Origin: Chondrosia reniformis
Lineage: Eukaryota > Porifera > Demospongiae > Chondrillida > Chondrillidae
Length of the DNA stretch: 64,000 nucleotides
Reading direction: 5' to 3'
NCBI GenBank assembly: GCA_947172415.1
Contig: OX359200.1
Location: forward strand, 5,582,501 to 5,646,500
The notes under the pieces are model-generated. The model was given only the letters and a program-made list of their open reading frames with translations, did no database searches and had not been told where the DNA came from. Shown in pieces: positions 32,755 through 44,378 of the stretch. The position numbers and the translations under genes are program-made. Within the stretch, counting starts at the first letter, position 1. Every line of letters starts with the position of its first letter.

Positions 32755-35505
32755 TTAATCTTGCATGAACCATGCCTCATCAAGGAACTGAGGTAGCTTG
32801 TCTGAGACATCCGGAACATTCCATTCTTGGCAATACTTACTGAGTGACTTTCTAGCATATTGGATGACCATCTCTCTGGCTTTGGTATTAAAGGCATTAG
32901 AATTGCATTTGTATTCATTGGCTTTCACACTGTCAACAGTGCCCATGATACGGGAAGGATCTGTTTCAACAAACATGGCCTGAATACCAGTGAGGATCTC
33001 TGGCATTGTGAAATTGGGTGAGTAGTACTTTCTGTTCAAAATGGGTAGACCAATGCCTCCGTCTGTAGTGATACTGCAGAGATGGATCGGTGTCTCAAAG
33101 CGGACCTCAGGTGGTGAATCAGGGTAGTCAGGAGGGAAGGCGGCATAGAGAAGAAACACTCCACCTTCATACACAGAACCAGATGGACCGTCAATAAGAA
33201 TCCTCCATGTGTCGACATGGTCTTTAATTGGATAGATAGAAATTCTTGAAACTCTTTGTATGGTGTTCACCATTTCTCTGAGGATACGCTTCAATCTCTT
33301 CTTTTGTCTGTTTTCACCAACCGTTGGCTCATTCCAGTAGGCCTTAGCCACTTGTGAGGGAGTAGTGACTGGCTTCTGAAGCTGTGGTTTGGCCAATATC
33401 TTCATTGACTGGGAGGTGGTGTAATCATTGCTATTTGAGGGGGCTCTTAAAGCAACGGACAGAAGCGGCTCACGCTCACAGATTTCATCCACTTGTATCA
33501 TATCAGTGAAATGAAAGCAATAGCCACCTGTAGCAAGGGCTGTTGACTTGGCTGTGTCATTTGTTGAATCAATAGCAATGAAATCTAACGTAATCCTCTT
33601 TTCCTTAAGAATGGGTAGGCATCTTTTTTCATTTGTACGATCATAATCTTGTCCATCTGAAAGGCAAAGAATTCTTCGTTTGCAAGAGGGATATTTGCCA
33701 AGGGCTCTATCCAGCTGATTGCAGCCATGTATGATAGCTTGCCACATAGCTGTTCCACCGCTAATACAGATTCCTGATGATTTACTGACTAAAATATCAA
33801 TGAAAGCCTCAGCTGCCTCTGAAAGTTGAAATATGGGTTGGGTTTCATGATTAAAAGTTGTTAATCCTAAGGCATGCTTGTATCCAAGAGCTATAGTACG
33901 ACTGGCAAATACTTGGAAACATTGCTTAGCAACTTCAAGCCGGTTTAAATTTGAATTGCCAACATGACAACTCATTGATCCACTGACATCAAGAAGAACT
34001 AATATTGCTTCGTCTGGGCATTCTGTTATATAGCTCTTTTTGCAAAATTCTTCAAATCCACCCAAATTTATAGCTTGTTGGTCTCTCTCAATTTTTTGGA
34101 TTTCATTTTTTACATCACGACCCTTTCCTGTTATTGGATCGAAAAGGTAAATGGACATTCCCTTCTGAGCAGTATCCTTTGAACGCTCAGTGAAGACCAC
34201 CACATTCATTTTCCCATTGTATGTGAGGCATGGAGGAGGGTTTTCCTTTTGACGCAGCTTCAAATCTTGAGCAGACCTAATGCGAAGGTAGGGTATCCTG
34301 TTAACTTGGGTAGCACTAACCGCAACCTGTTTTGGCATGGCAGAGTCAGGCCAGTTGTTCGGGTCCACCAAGTCCCAGTATGTGGCCTCGTCATCCAGAG
34401 GTAGGGCAACCAGTAACCGCTGTATGCGAGTATCCGTAGTGAAGTCTTCTTGCAATATTTGAGAGCATGTGTAACAGATTATTCTTCCCTTATTTGACTT
34501 CTTAGGAATATCTAGTCTCCTGGAGCACTCATCACAAAGAAGACTAACGCAGTGATCAAAATCCTCAGGAAGGGCATCACCAACTGAGGCAGAAGTAATG
34601 AGGTGAGCCCAACATTCTCGTGAGTGTTCATAGACTTCATTTTTAGGGACACTTGCAGGCAGCATTGCTTTGAAGAGATTGTAGAGTCCCTCATGGATAG
34701 CTATTCTCTGTGCAGTACTGATCATTCTCCTATCAAAGAGCAGGGCAAGTGCTAGCACTAGTGGAGGGCAGGCAGTCAGCTTCATGATTAGGCCAAGTAC
34801 CCTCAGATCAGTCCCATCGCTGGCGATGTAGTGGGATAGAACAAGTAGTACCGAGAGGAAGAGTGACATTCCTTTTTCTGTTTGAGGCTCAAGTGGTGTG
34901 TACCTGCTGGAATCAAACAAGCTGTATCTCAGAAAGTACTTTCGCTTGGGAAGGTATTCCAGGATAATCTCAGCTCCCTCTCTTAGGCCAGATTCATCAA
35001 GACCATTTGTAGTAGAGTTGGAAATAATTTTTCCATCATAAACCAGCTTCATCCAGTTAATGGGTATATGCATCTTCGTAGAGACCTTTTGGTATAGGCT
35101 TACACATGTATCTTCATTTTGATCAATTCTAACAGTGCAACTCTTGACTCCTTTAATAGTGAGTTCACTCATGCCATCTTCTTCTGTCTTGTCAGCCACT
35201 GAGGCTGGCTGCAAATCATCCTGAGAGTATTGCTTTTTGCAAAACACTACTAGCAAGAGTTCTCTGGATATTATATTCCAATCCTTCAAGGTCCATTTCC
35301 CAGAAATATCATTCCTGTTTAATGGAATTCCATTTGGAAGGAACAGTTGGGCTGCTATATCTGATGACTTGCCTTCATTTTTTAAAATTCGATCTCCAAC
35401 AAGCTCAAAACTAGATTCTGCTGAGAGTCCTGTGATTTCCTTTTCTATCTGTGTAGGGTACATGGGTTGAAAGGTCCTATACTTCAGGATTCTCTGAGCC
35501 ATCAT
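32755..35505 (-). CDS. Ubl - zinc ribbon - vWA - UBC-fold protein with altered E2 active site
   Basis: A single uninterrupted 916-residue frame; the ATG at 35505 follows a possible acceptor (CCAG/CAATG), so a 5' UTR intron is likely. Residues 122-186 read as a ubiquitin-like fold (KLVYDGKII, then LREGAEIILEYL). C324-x2-C327 and C344-x2-C347 form a zinc-ribbon-like pair. Residues 498-665 are a vWA domain with the MIDAS motif DVSGS (506-510), SGGTAMW (582-588) and LCLSDGQD (613-620). Residues 725-890 are a UBC fold: PPDYPDSPPEVRF (791-803), then GGIGLPILN where active E2 enzymes have G-x-I-C-L-x-I-L. The cysteine position is glycine (G819) and the HPN motif is HLC. This predicts a catalytically inactive, UEV-like E2 or scaffold. 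It lies between two RNF213-type genes. I do not recognise a named orthologue. Confidence 0.8.
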   Translation of the reverse strand: MMAQRILKYRTFQPMYPTQIEKEITGLSAESSFELVGDRILKNEGKSSDIAAQLFLPNGIPLNRNDISGKWTLKDWNIISRELLLVVFCKKQYSQDDLQPASVADKTEEDGMSELTIKGVKSCTVRIDQNEDTCVSLYQKVSTKMHIPINWMKLVYDGKIISNSTTNGLDESGLREGAEIILEYLPKRKYFLRYSLFDSSRYTPLEPQTEKGMSLFLSVLLVLSHYIASDGTDLRVLGLIMKLTACPPLVLALALLFDRRMISTAQRIAIHEGLYNLFKAMLPASVPKNEVYEHSRECWAHLITSASVGDALPEDFDHCVSLLCDECSRRLDIPKKSNKGRIICYTCSQILQEDFTTDTRIQRLLVALPLDDEATYWDLVDPNNWPDSAMPKQVAVSATQVNRIPYLRIRSAQDLKLRQKENPPPCLTYNGKMNVVVFTERSKDTAQKGMSIYLFDPITGKGRDVKNEIQKIERDQQAINLGGFEEFCKKSYITECPDEAILVLLDVSGSMSCHVGNSNLNRLEVAKQCFQVFASRTIALGYKHALGLTTFNHETQPIFQLSEAAEAFIDILVSKSSGICISGGTAMWQAIIHGCNQLDRALGKYPSCKRRILCLSDGQDYDRTNEKRCLPILKEKRITLDFIAIDSTNDTAKSTALATGGYCFHFTDMIQVDEICEREPLLSVALRAPSNSNDYTTSQSMKILAKPQLQKPVTTPSQVAKAYWNEPTVGENRQKKRLKRILREMVNTIQRVSRISIYPIKDHVDTWRILIDGPSGSVYEGGVFLLYAAFPPDYPDSPPEVRFETPIHLCSITTDGGIGLPILNRKYYSPNFTMPEILTGIQAMFVETDPSRIMGTVDSVKANEYKCNSNAFNTKAREMVIQYARKSLSKYCQEWNVPDVSDKLPQFLDEAWFMQD

Positions 35506-36800
35506 TGCTGGTAGCCCTATATATGCACAAAATTAACGAAGGTAGAATTCATAAACATTCTACCAGTTAACAAGACACATATTCCACATTTGTTTTAAAT
35601 GTAATAAAAGTTCGCTATATCAGGGTGTTCACTGGTTTCAAAAAACAAACGCAATTATTATGCAATAGAATTTAGAAAATCCTTTTTCTGCATGAAGAAG
35701 ACGCTCCATCGTTGCGACAGTACTCTCTGATAGATTTCTCTCCCTGTAGATCGACGCCTGTATCTTCTTACCTGCTACATACTATCAAACGTTGTATAAA
35801 AACTCGTAACTCTGTTTACAGTATTGCCAAAGAAAAGTGAAAAAAAGTATCTAAAATAAATTATACTAGCTAGTAGATGATAAGAATTATAACAAGAATT
35901 CTTACCTATTCAACTTTCAACTTAGGTTTTCTGTGAACACACTTCCCTCAATTGCAAATTAAGTGATTTTCAGAGATTTGAACAGCTTTGATACCTATCC
36001 AAGCTGACGCATCCATTTATACCGATCAGCCTCCTTTACCACTGTTAGGTTTTCTCTGAACGCTTGGAATTCTGCAAAACTTGCTGTTTACTCGTTTATG
36101 AATGACCACAAACCTTCTGAGAATTTCAGGGTCAATTTTGGCGAATATACTAATTCCACGAATTTTGCCGTATACTCTGTTCAATTCCGTGTTCTTCTAG
36201 TAGACTGCTTATAAAGACTACGAGTGGCCATTACTTTTATTTTATGACTGTAGCCCTTCTACTACAGTAACGACAACCCTTTGAGATATTTTCTAGCGGA
36301 GTGAACCAAGAGTATAAAGCAGGTAAAAGATAAGGTTGCTTACATTTTAATCAACACATGCATGACTCATTGATGTTTTTTTTCTCGTCGTTATTGCAAA
36401 CAGTTAGAGGGCCGAGCAACTCGATCTTGTGCATCTGGAAACACCCTTAAAGCCAAAGATGCAGGAGGCGGCAAGCCATGGTGGGTAGCTATTTGACCGC
36501 ATTTGTTTAATAATTGGTGGAATTTGTTTCAGCTCAGGCGACATCCATGCAAACTATGACCGTGTAGGCCTACGTAGCTATCTGCCAATTTCTGCTCGCT
36601 GTTCAGGGGGTAATATCGTTATACTTCGTACGCACCCCTCTATGCAAACAGGCAACATTAAAAATATACTCTAAATAAGTAAAGAATTGAACCATGGAGG
36701 TCCTATGTGTAAGATGATTTACTATATTTTTGGGTGCTTGCGTACATACGTAGATGATTTTAACAGGGCGTGGCTTACTAACCGCACACACGCCTAGTAT
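35506..36800. other. Upstream region of the Ubl-vWA-UBC gene; otherwise empty
   Basis: Probably holds the minus-strand promoter and 5' UTR exon of the gene ending at 35505; no motif is strong enough to place a start site. No repeats or coding potential recognised, apart from scattered TACGTA words near 36740. Confidence 0.4.
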
Positions 36801-36819
36801 ACAGGCAAAAGAGCTGGAA

Positions 36820-38223
36820 AGGGAATATGCCTACCAGTTGCTGCGCCATACTACGAATCGTCGCTCAAAGGACAATAAAGTGGGGTTCTATCGTATCCCC
36901 AAGCAGCCGACTCAGTAGCGCAAAGCTTGGTTACAAGCTATACGTCGATTAGAATGGACGCCTACACTCAGGCTACAGACTCAAGCCGAATTTGTGGCGC
37001 TCACTTCGTATCGGGTTGGCAATATTAAATTTTATACGTGGTCATAAAACTGTTTTTTTAGCGAATTCTGAATACGTTTTAATTATGTTTTATGTAGGTA
37101 GGCCTTCTCCTGATCCTAACAACGTCGATTATGTGCCAACTATCTTTAGCTTCCGTAAACCGTTAAATCCTGCGACTCATGCAAGACTAATTCGAAACCA
37201 AAAGAGAGAAGCACATAAAGAAAAGAAAGAAAAAGAACTGTCACAAAAGAGGTAGCTGCTTCAAGTCTTTTATTACTGTCTTCACCAGTCTCTTATGCCA
37301 CTGCTGATTCAATGACTAAGGACCCTGATGAAGTTAATGATGAGACTTTACCTACTGTTGCAACTGTACATGCTGAAACTCAGACAGATGAACGGATGAC
37401 TCAGCCCAGTGGCTTTCTGAGCTATACCTTGATTAAGGACAGTGATGAAAGAACAAGCTACTATACAGGCCTTGAAAAATATGCTCTTTTAATTTATAAT
37501 TTTAGCCTTTCTAAGCAGCAGTCTACCTCAGCCACGCACTCATCTGTGTAAGGCTGATGAACTCTTGCTAGTCCTAATGAAACTCAGGCTAAATCTTCAA
37601 CTGCAAGATTTGGCATACAGAGCTCAAATAAGTGTGGGTACAGTTTCCAACATCTTTCATAGATGGCTGGATGCAATGAATATTGATTTTCGCTTCAGGT
37701 TCCTCATAGCATGGCCAGTAAAGGAGTCTACATATCATGCCTCCACTTTTTCAGGATTTATATCCATGTATCATAGATTGTACTGAAATATTTATAGAAA
37801 GACCAACAAATCTTGATGTAAGAGCTAGAACATTTTCTAACTACAAAAGCCATAATACAGTTAAATTTCTAATTGGAATTACTCCAAATGGATCATGTTT
37901 CAGAGTGTTGGGGTGGTCGCATTTCTGATCCATACCTAATACGACATAGTTCCTTCATGAGATTACTAGACCCTGGAGATGTTGTGCTGGCAGATAGAGG
38001 ATTTAGAATAAGTGAGGATTTAGCTATGATGGGCGCTCACCTAGAAGTTCCTGCTTTTACCCGAGGCAAAGTACAATTATCTCAGAGAGATGTTGAGTTT
38101 TCACAGCGAATTGCCAGAGTTAAAATTCATGTTGAGCGTGTTATAGGCCTACTTAAGAATAAATACACTATTTTACAAGGAACATTACCATTAAACTTGA
38201 TCAAGCATGGGGATGATGGATAA
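36820..38223 (+). pseudogene. Decayed DNA transposon: THAP finger, HTH_Tnp_4, DDE_Tnp_4 transposase
   Basis: Fragments in several frames keep the order of a THAP-type transposase. Near 36850-37010: TNRRSKDNKVGFYRIPKQ (with a stop soon after) and RICGAHFVSG, the C-x2-HF end of a THAP finger. 37097-37255: GRPSPDPNNVDYVPTIFSF. 37565-37735: NLQLQDLAYRAQISVGTVSN, a helix-turn-helix. 37737-38223: [15 protein letters not shown] (first D), VLADRGFRI (second D) and KIHVERVIGLLKNKY (E region) of an IS4/Harbinger-like DDE_Tnp_4 nuclease. At least three frameshifts or stops. Closest in layout to ISL2EU/IS4EU elements; terminal repeats not found. Confidence 0.75.
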
Positions 38224-38389
38224 TTCATGTTTGTGCTGCACTTTGTAATTTATCCAAGTCTATTGTACCCAGTTAACATGCCACGCATTCCTTATAATAA
38301 AAAAGCCGTGTACAACTTTTAAGTTTTAAATTAAGCTGCTATTATTTTAGGCTTATCAGTTATTGACTACTAACACGCATGCATTCAGG

Positions 38390-39940
38390 ACAAAACCATT
38401 CTTTGCTTTGTGGAGCTTCTTTCAAGCCTACACATTTCACATTTTATCCGTACTATTGGAGCTCTATGGATCATCCTCAATTATAGCTAAATCGATTAAT
38501 TTCAGTTTTTCCAGGTATCGTTTTTTGGCTTCTTCTGAAAGGTTGTTAAAGTAGTCGCTCATGCATAATCGTGCAAAGTATCGTCAAACTACACAGTCTG
38601 TACAGTATTCCATATACAAAAACGTGACTCTTGCCTACCAGCGGTAAATGCATAGGTGGAAATATCACGTGCAGTCACATTGTTAAAATTATCTATACTT
38701 GGTATCCCACCATCACTAATCTCAATCTGTTCCATATATAAAACAAAACAGAATCCACCTAGGCTTTCATAAGTCTGCTAAATTCCAACAGCATTCTGCC
38801 TACTCCTACTCATCCATGCCATAAACCAAGGGCTATATATCCTGCTATCATTTCATCTACAGAAATTCCTTTACCATGCATCCTAATTATTTATAGCTTG
38901 GTACAAACTGGATTTCTCCCCCCATGATTGTAAATATTACTCTGTATCAGGTAACTCCCCCTTTCTTAAATGCATAATGGCACACTTTGGAACACCGACT
39001 TTTACCTCCCACTGTCTAAACCATTCCACCAACACCCTTGGTTCACCTTCAAAATACATTTCTTCCAAATTCTCCCTTATTGTTATAAATAAGCGCTTGG
39101 GAGTATACAGTAGCCCACTTCTTCCTGATACACATGTAAAGGCATCTTTATCCATTCTATCATTTAAAAGCTTATCAATCCTTCCCCTTGCCAGTCCTTG
39201 ACTGTGTCAATAGGTCTACATACAGGCACTTCTTCTGCTTCCTCATCTTCTATCAAGTTCCCACACCTTGCTTGAAGTCTTTGCCAGAGCACCCTAGGAA
39301 CCTTGATGTGTTCTTACAATTTCATAAACGTTCCTTTTCCTGACTAGAGGTCTCCGGTGGAACACATGCAGCAGACTGCTACCAGCAAATCCCCTTCTCC
39401 TTGCTTACAATTTAGCTGGATCAGTATGTCTTCAAGTATGTCTTCTACATAAGCTCTTTTCTACTCAGAACCCCACTGCACCTGATCCTCTAACTGCTCC
39501 TCTATGCAGATTTATTCTGTTGTTCCCAATCCATTTTTATCTCCCAACAAAGATGGATTCCTCCTCTTTATTAAGCCAGTCTTAACCGCACTGCCAAGAT
39601 GTACAGTAGAATGCAATCACCTCCATTCTGCTTGACATTGCACCTGTCTTGTTCCATACTTTATTTACCTTAAATTTTAAACCACAGACATTCCAACCAT
39701 CATCTTTATACCTTCATTTTCTATTGCCCTTGTCCTCACCCTCACCCTCTCCCTCTCCCTCTCCTGCCCCCTCCCCCTCCTCTCGTGGCAAAGGCTCCCC
39801 CTTTCTCACCTGTGCCTGCTTTGCACAGGATCCCACTCTTAAAATACGAAGATTTCTCTCATAGCTATTGTAATTTCCACTCATCATGTTTCTAATTTTT
39901 TCCAAGGTCATCAAGGTTTTTTTCTTTTACAAGGCCTAGG
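38390..39940 (-). pseudogene. Minus-strand coding relic of unknown type
   Basis: Read on the minus strand, 39940-39720 gives a frame starting MMTLEKIRNMMSGNYNSYER and running into a Gly/Glu repeat (EGEGEGEGE) made by the pyrimidine tract at 39724-39785; 39155-38937 gives RLFITIRENLEEMYFEGEP and VLVEWFRQWEVKVGVPKC; 38565-38460 gives MSDYFNNLSEEAKKRYLEKL before a stop. Coding-like composition in three separate frames suggests a degraded gene or transposon protein. I cannot name it. Confidence 0.35.
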
Positions 39941-40371
39941 AACTGCCATTTTGAATAGCTTTTTCCTTTGAAATCAACTTTTCGTTTCACTCCTAGGACT
40001 TAGATTTCTGTGACAAGTTATCATAAGATGCTAACAGGCACCGTTTATTTATCATGAAATCAATTTTTATAACTATACATGATATATACCATATATTACG
40101 CATTATTCGCTGTTTCATACAACTGTCATACAATAAGCTACATTTCTGAGAAGCTTAAAATGCACCCCTTGTTGATTTTATGATAACCTCTATAGTACAT
40201 TGAATGCGGCTGCCATGTTTTATCCTCCCATCTATACCTAGAGAGTACTGCTATACTCTAGCTCAGATGTGTGTTCGTACGTACTGTATGTATGTACACT
40301 GGAAATTGCTGATCTTGCTAGTGTGGGGCTCGCTTCAGTATATAAAATATTTTGTATATACTTATACGTAG

Positions 40372-43300
40372 GTGAATTTTATGCTACTTCCGGTGCAGAA
40401 CCTCAATTAAAGAATTTATTTGTTGGTCAGTTGCAGTTATATAATGCCTTCTTTTACAATGTAGGGGAGGCTGAATGTATATTTCATGTGAACTTTCTCA
40501 AAAACCATTTATGTAGGACTGATGGTTTATGAAGAAAGTAGCTCATCTGAAAATGAAATTGTAAGCAATGCCTTCCTTACAAGTGACTTTCCATGGCACA
40601 GTTGGTTGTCTTGTTGTCGTGACAGCAAGATATTAGATAGATCAGCACCTGGTAACATTAGGATACATTTTCTTCAAGAAGGTGACACATACCAAAGTAT
40701 TTGCCAGTCTTATCAATGTAAAGGAGTGATTGTTCTTACGGATAAGATTTTGCCTTTTAACTTTTGGCATCATTTCAATACAGATAATTTTTGTAAATGT
40801 GCCATATTCCTAGTCAGTCTTTCACAGAAGGACTCTTTCTCATCTGACAAACTAATGATTAAAGTATCAGCACCTCCAAATCTTCAAGTACCACAGATTA
40901 GAATTGAAAAAACAACAATGGGAGGTGTGTATATACGTAAATGTATGTACAGTGAGAGAGAACGAGCATATGCATCTTCCTGTACCTTGTATCTGAGTCA
41001 CACAATGTCATGCACTCCTCTTCAATATGATAGCTTTTATATATAATATACTTTTTCAATCTTTGTAGTAATCGCATATTCTGATGAGAAGCAGACTGGA
41101 AAGTTAATAACTGTTAAAATACTAAAATCTACTTTTCTGAGCTTTCCAAGGGACTTTTTTATAATTGAAGAAAATATTTCAAAAGATAGTGCTATTTGTG
41201 ATGCCATGCAATTCATTGCTATAAATAAATTAACTTCAGCATCTGATTTGGAACAGCAATTAGGGCAATGTGCCAGTAACAAAGGATTTATAGGTTGTGT
41301 GATTGCAAACTTCAAAGACAACCTGGATCTATTTCCAGATGTTGAAGCCGTACTTGAACAGTGCAAAGGAACTGTTCTCCTACTGAAAGAAACAGATGGC
41401 AAAGTTTTAACAAGAATTTTTGGGAAGTTAAGGGGTGAACTCAGTGTTCAACTTACTTTGAAAGGAGGAGGTATAGCTTAATATATCCTATTAGTCATTT
41501 TAGTTATTGATAATACATGTACATTCTTTTCTCTAAATTTGTATATTATGTAGTTTTGCAAACTAGACATGAATCAGTCCAGTTCAGAATTCCTTTCAAT
41601 ATGCCTCAATACTCCAATCAAGTGACACCAGTCCCAATGAAATGCTGGATGAACTGCATTGAGGTGCAGCAACTTTCACAGCAGCTACAGCCACAGCTGA
41701 CGGTGGTCACTCAAGTGTACAAGGATAATCAGTCTCTTAATGAGGCACTAAAAAGTATCCCAACGAATGCTGCAGGGAATCTGCTTATTTTGAAGCATAA
41801 ATTAAGCCATGACATTGAATTTTCTGATTCTGCCATTCATTCAGTACCCTTGTTTACCATTATGAAAGGTAATGCTTTATCTTTTTGCTCCCTTTTTGAA
41901 CAAAATCCAAGCCCAGCAATGAATGAGGGTCCCATTATTCATATATCACCAGAATATGGAAGTTAGTAATGATCAATACATATTCCTAACGGCATAAACA
42001 ACACATACTTATGTAGTCAGTAAATTTAGTTGGTATTATTAAATATATATACACACTATCCTTAGCTCTCATGTACAATCTAATTGGAGAAAACAAGTCA
42101 TTGAAATGCACTTTTCATAACGGTCCTGTGATGTCAGTGGAGTTCAGGTGTTGCACCATATCAGGAAGTATAAATATGGATCAACCACATGCTTGCTTTA
42201 TACAAGCACAAGAGAAAGACACTTTTAAGGATGTAGTTGAAAAGCTCCCTAGGCAATCATTAGCTAAGAAAAATGTGGTGGTACTTATAGTTGCACAACA
42301 CAGAAACAGGTGCTTACCAAAAGAGGAATTCTGGAGGCAGCAACATTCTAACCAGTTTTTACCAGTCATCTATATGTCTAAAGAAAGTGGTGACTATTTG
42401 CAGACACTGCTTATGAGGTATCCTGGATTGACATTTTTCTGTAGATTACAGCAGGGCCGTAAGTAATGAGATATAATAGATCAATATAATGTTAAGTGGT
42501 CTTTTAATTATATGTATACGTATATACGTAGTTTAGAAATATTAAATATAGGATGAATTATTGGGGAATATTAAAGGTGCCCACATAATTGTGATGTCTG
42601 CTTTACAGGGGTGTATGATTAGAGAATGCCCTGTATTGATTCATACTATTTTTTCTCTGCCTTCACTGTTTGATCTAAGCCTTAAAGTCAATCAAACATT
42701 GTCACAATTATAAAAATTAACTTCCTTACATACAAAGATTCTAAGAATGATAAAGATACAGACTCTCAACTTCACTGATGAAGAGTGAATTTCTCTGAAA
42801 TATTTGTCTGGCTCTGTGGAAAAGGGAAACAAGTAATTAAAAAAACGTGGGGCACCTGGCACCCTCGAAATACTTGAACTACTTCCTGGTTCTTAGATAT
42901 TCAGTTCACCAATTAATTTCAGTCGTTGCTTGAATGTTGTCAATTTCAAGGCCCTATATTGTAGAAAGCCTTTTTGCGCAGGCTTTACTTTGCAAAGTAT
43001 TAGTGAATATGTTTTTTTATTGTTTAACACAAATTAAAGGAAGAGAAAACTAATTTTAAGTTTAGAAAGTGAAAGCCAGCCCAAGCGTCAGCCATTTTGT
43101 TGACAGATACCAGGTTACAAACATACTAAAAGCTATTTTCTGAAAACAATATATAGGGCACCTTTGGTACCCCAAAAAGTTGGGTATACATAAATGTATC
43201 CTCATCAAAACCTCTCTTAAGTAATGCCTATTAGGGAAACACTTCTATATTCAATTGAATTCTTACTCTCATATGCATGACAACTAAATCTACAGGATAA

Positions 43301-44378
43301 TGTGGTTTATTATTCATTTCTCAATTTCTCCTATGATCATGTACGTAGGTATCACAGTCAAAGAGAAGGAAACAGTATATAGTTGCATCTTTGACTACAG
43401 GCAATTCATACAGCTACCAATTATGTGTCCAATGATGACTCCAGAGAAAACTGCTTCAGATAATGTTGGATATGCAATTGTCAGAGAAATACAGAGCAAA
43501 AGTGACTCTTACATGAAAATTATGGAAGAATATAAGGGACTCAAAATCATATGTTTTATTTTGGTTAAAATGAAAGGATCAAATGAATTTCCAACAGACT
43601 TCTTTCCCCAGCAAACAACACCTGACATACCCTCCCTTTTGATATCACATACAAGTGGAATGAATATACGTGAAAAATTTCTCCCAGATCTACAAAAAGC
43701 AGCTGATAGTCCTGGAGTCCTTTCAAGATTCTGTGAGCACTTAGGTCTACCTATTTATACATGCTGTTTTCCAATAATGTCTGTTTTGCAAGTATATAAT
43801 TATATTATAAATTGTAATTAAAGTAAGCCATATTACTTTCAAATGAATGTTTATCATGTATCCCACTTCAATGTATTCTTATTTTTCCAATTATCCTTTT
43901 TCTGTAACTGTTTTATTTGAAGGGACTTGGGCCAAAACTAAAATTACTGGTCCTGAAAAGGAAGCTAAAGCTGACTATGTGCAAAGCAAATTCCAGGAAA
44001 AAAATGATTTTGCTACACTCTTTAAGGCAATGAATGAAGAAGTATTTACTAAATGGGAAAGCATTGTAAGTTTATATGAGAACCAAGAAGATAATATCTA
44101 TGCATACTACGTACATATAATTACTGAAATTAGTACATCATCAACCATTATTATATTTTTAGTCTTTCCGAAAAGTGTACAAAACATTTATGCAACAAAT
44201 GAAATACGTATATGGAAATTAGATATAATCACTGGAAAATATTAGGCCAATCAGTCAAGTAATGAAAGTAGTACCTGGGCTGGAGGACCAAAGTCCTATT
44301 AAATGGCATAAAACCAGTGATCGCCTGCCAGTCATCCGACTCTTTAGACATTCAAAATTTAGAAGATGTACCACTACT
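40372..44378 (+). CDS. Gene 2 N-terminal modules (unrecognised, possibly repeated)
   Basis: Exons approximately 40372-40512, 40517-40924, 41069-41470, 41554-41868, 42066-42458, 43349-43744, 43923-44065, 44163-44206 and 44246-44378. Five consecutive exons of 315-410 bases each encode about 105-135 residues, end near a glycine split by the intron, and share a loose plan of a hydrophobic strand (VVVLIVAQ, GVIVLTDK, NLLILKH) followed by a hydrophobic strand with a short linker (FLPVIYMS, AIFLVSLS, VPLFTIM). They look like divergent copies of one beta-rich module, perhaps with odorant- or ubiquitin-like topology, but I do not recognise it. The first two exons share one GTAG as donor and acceptor on paper, so one of the calls there is wrong. 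Confidence 0.55.
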
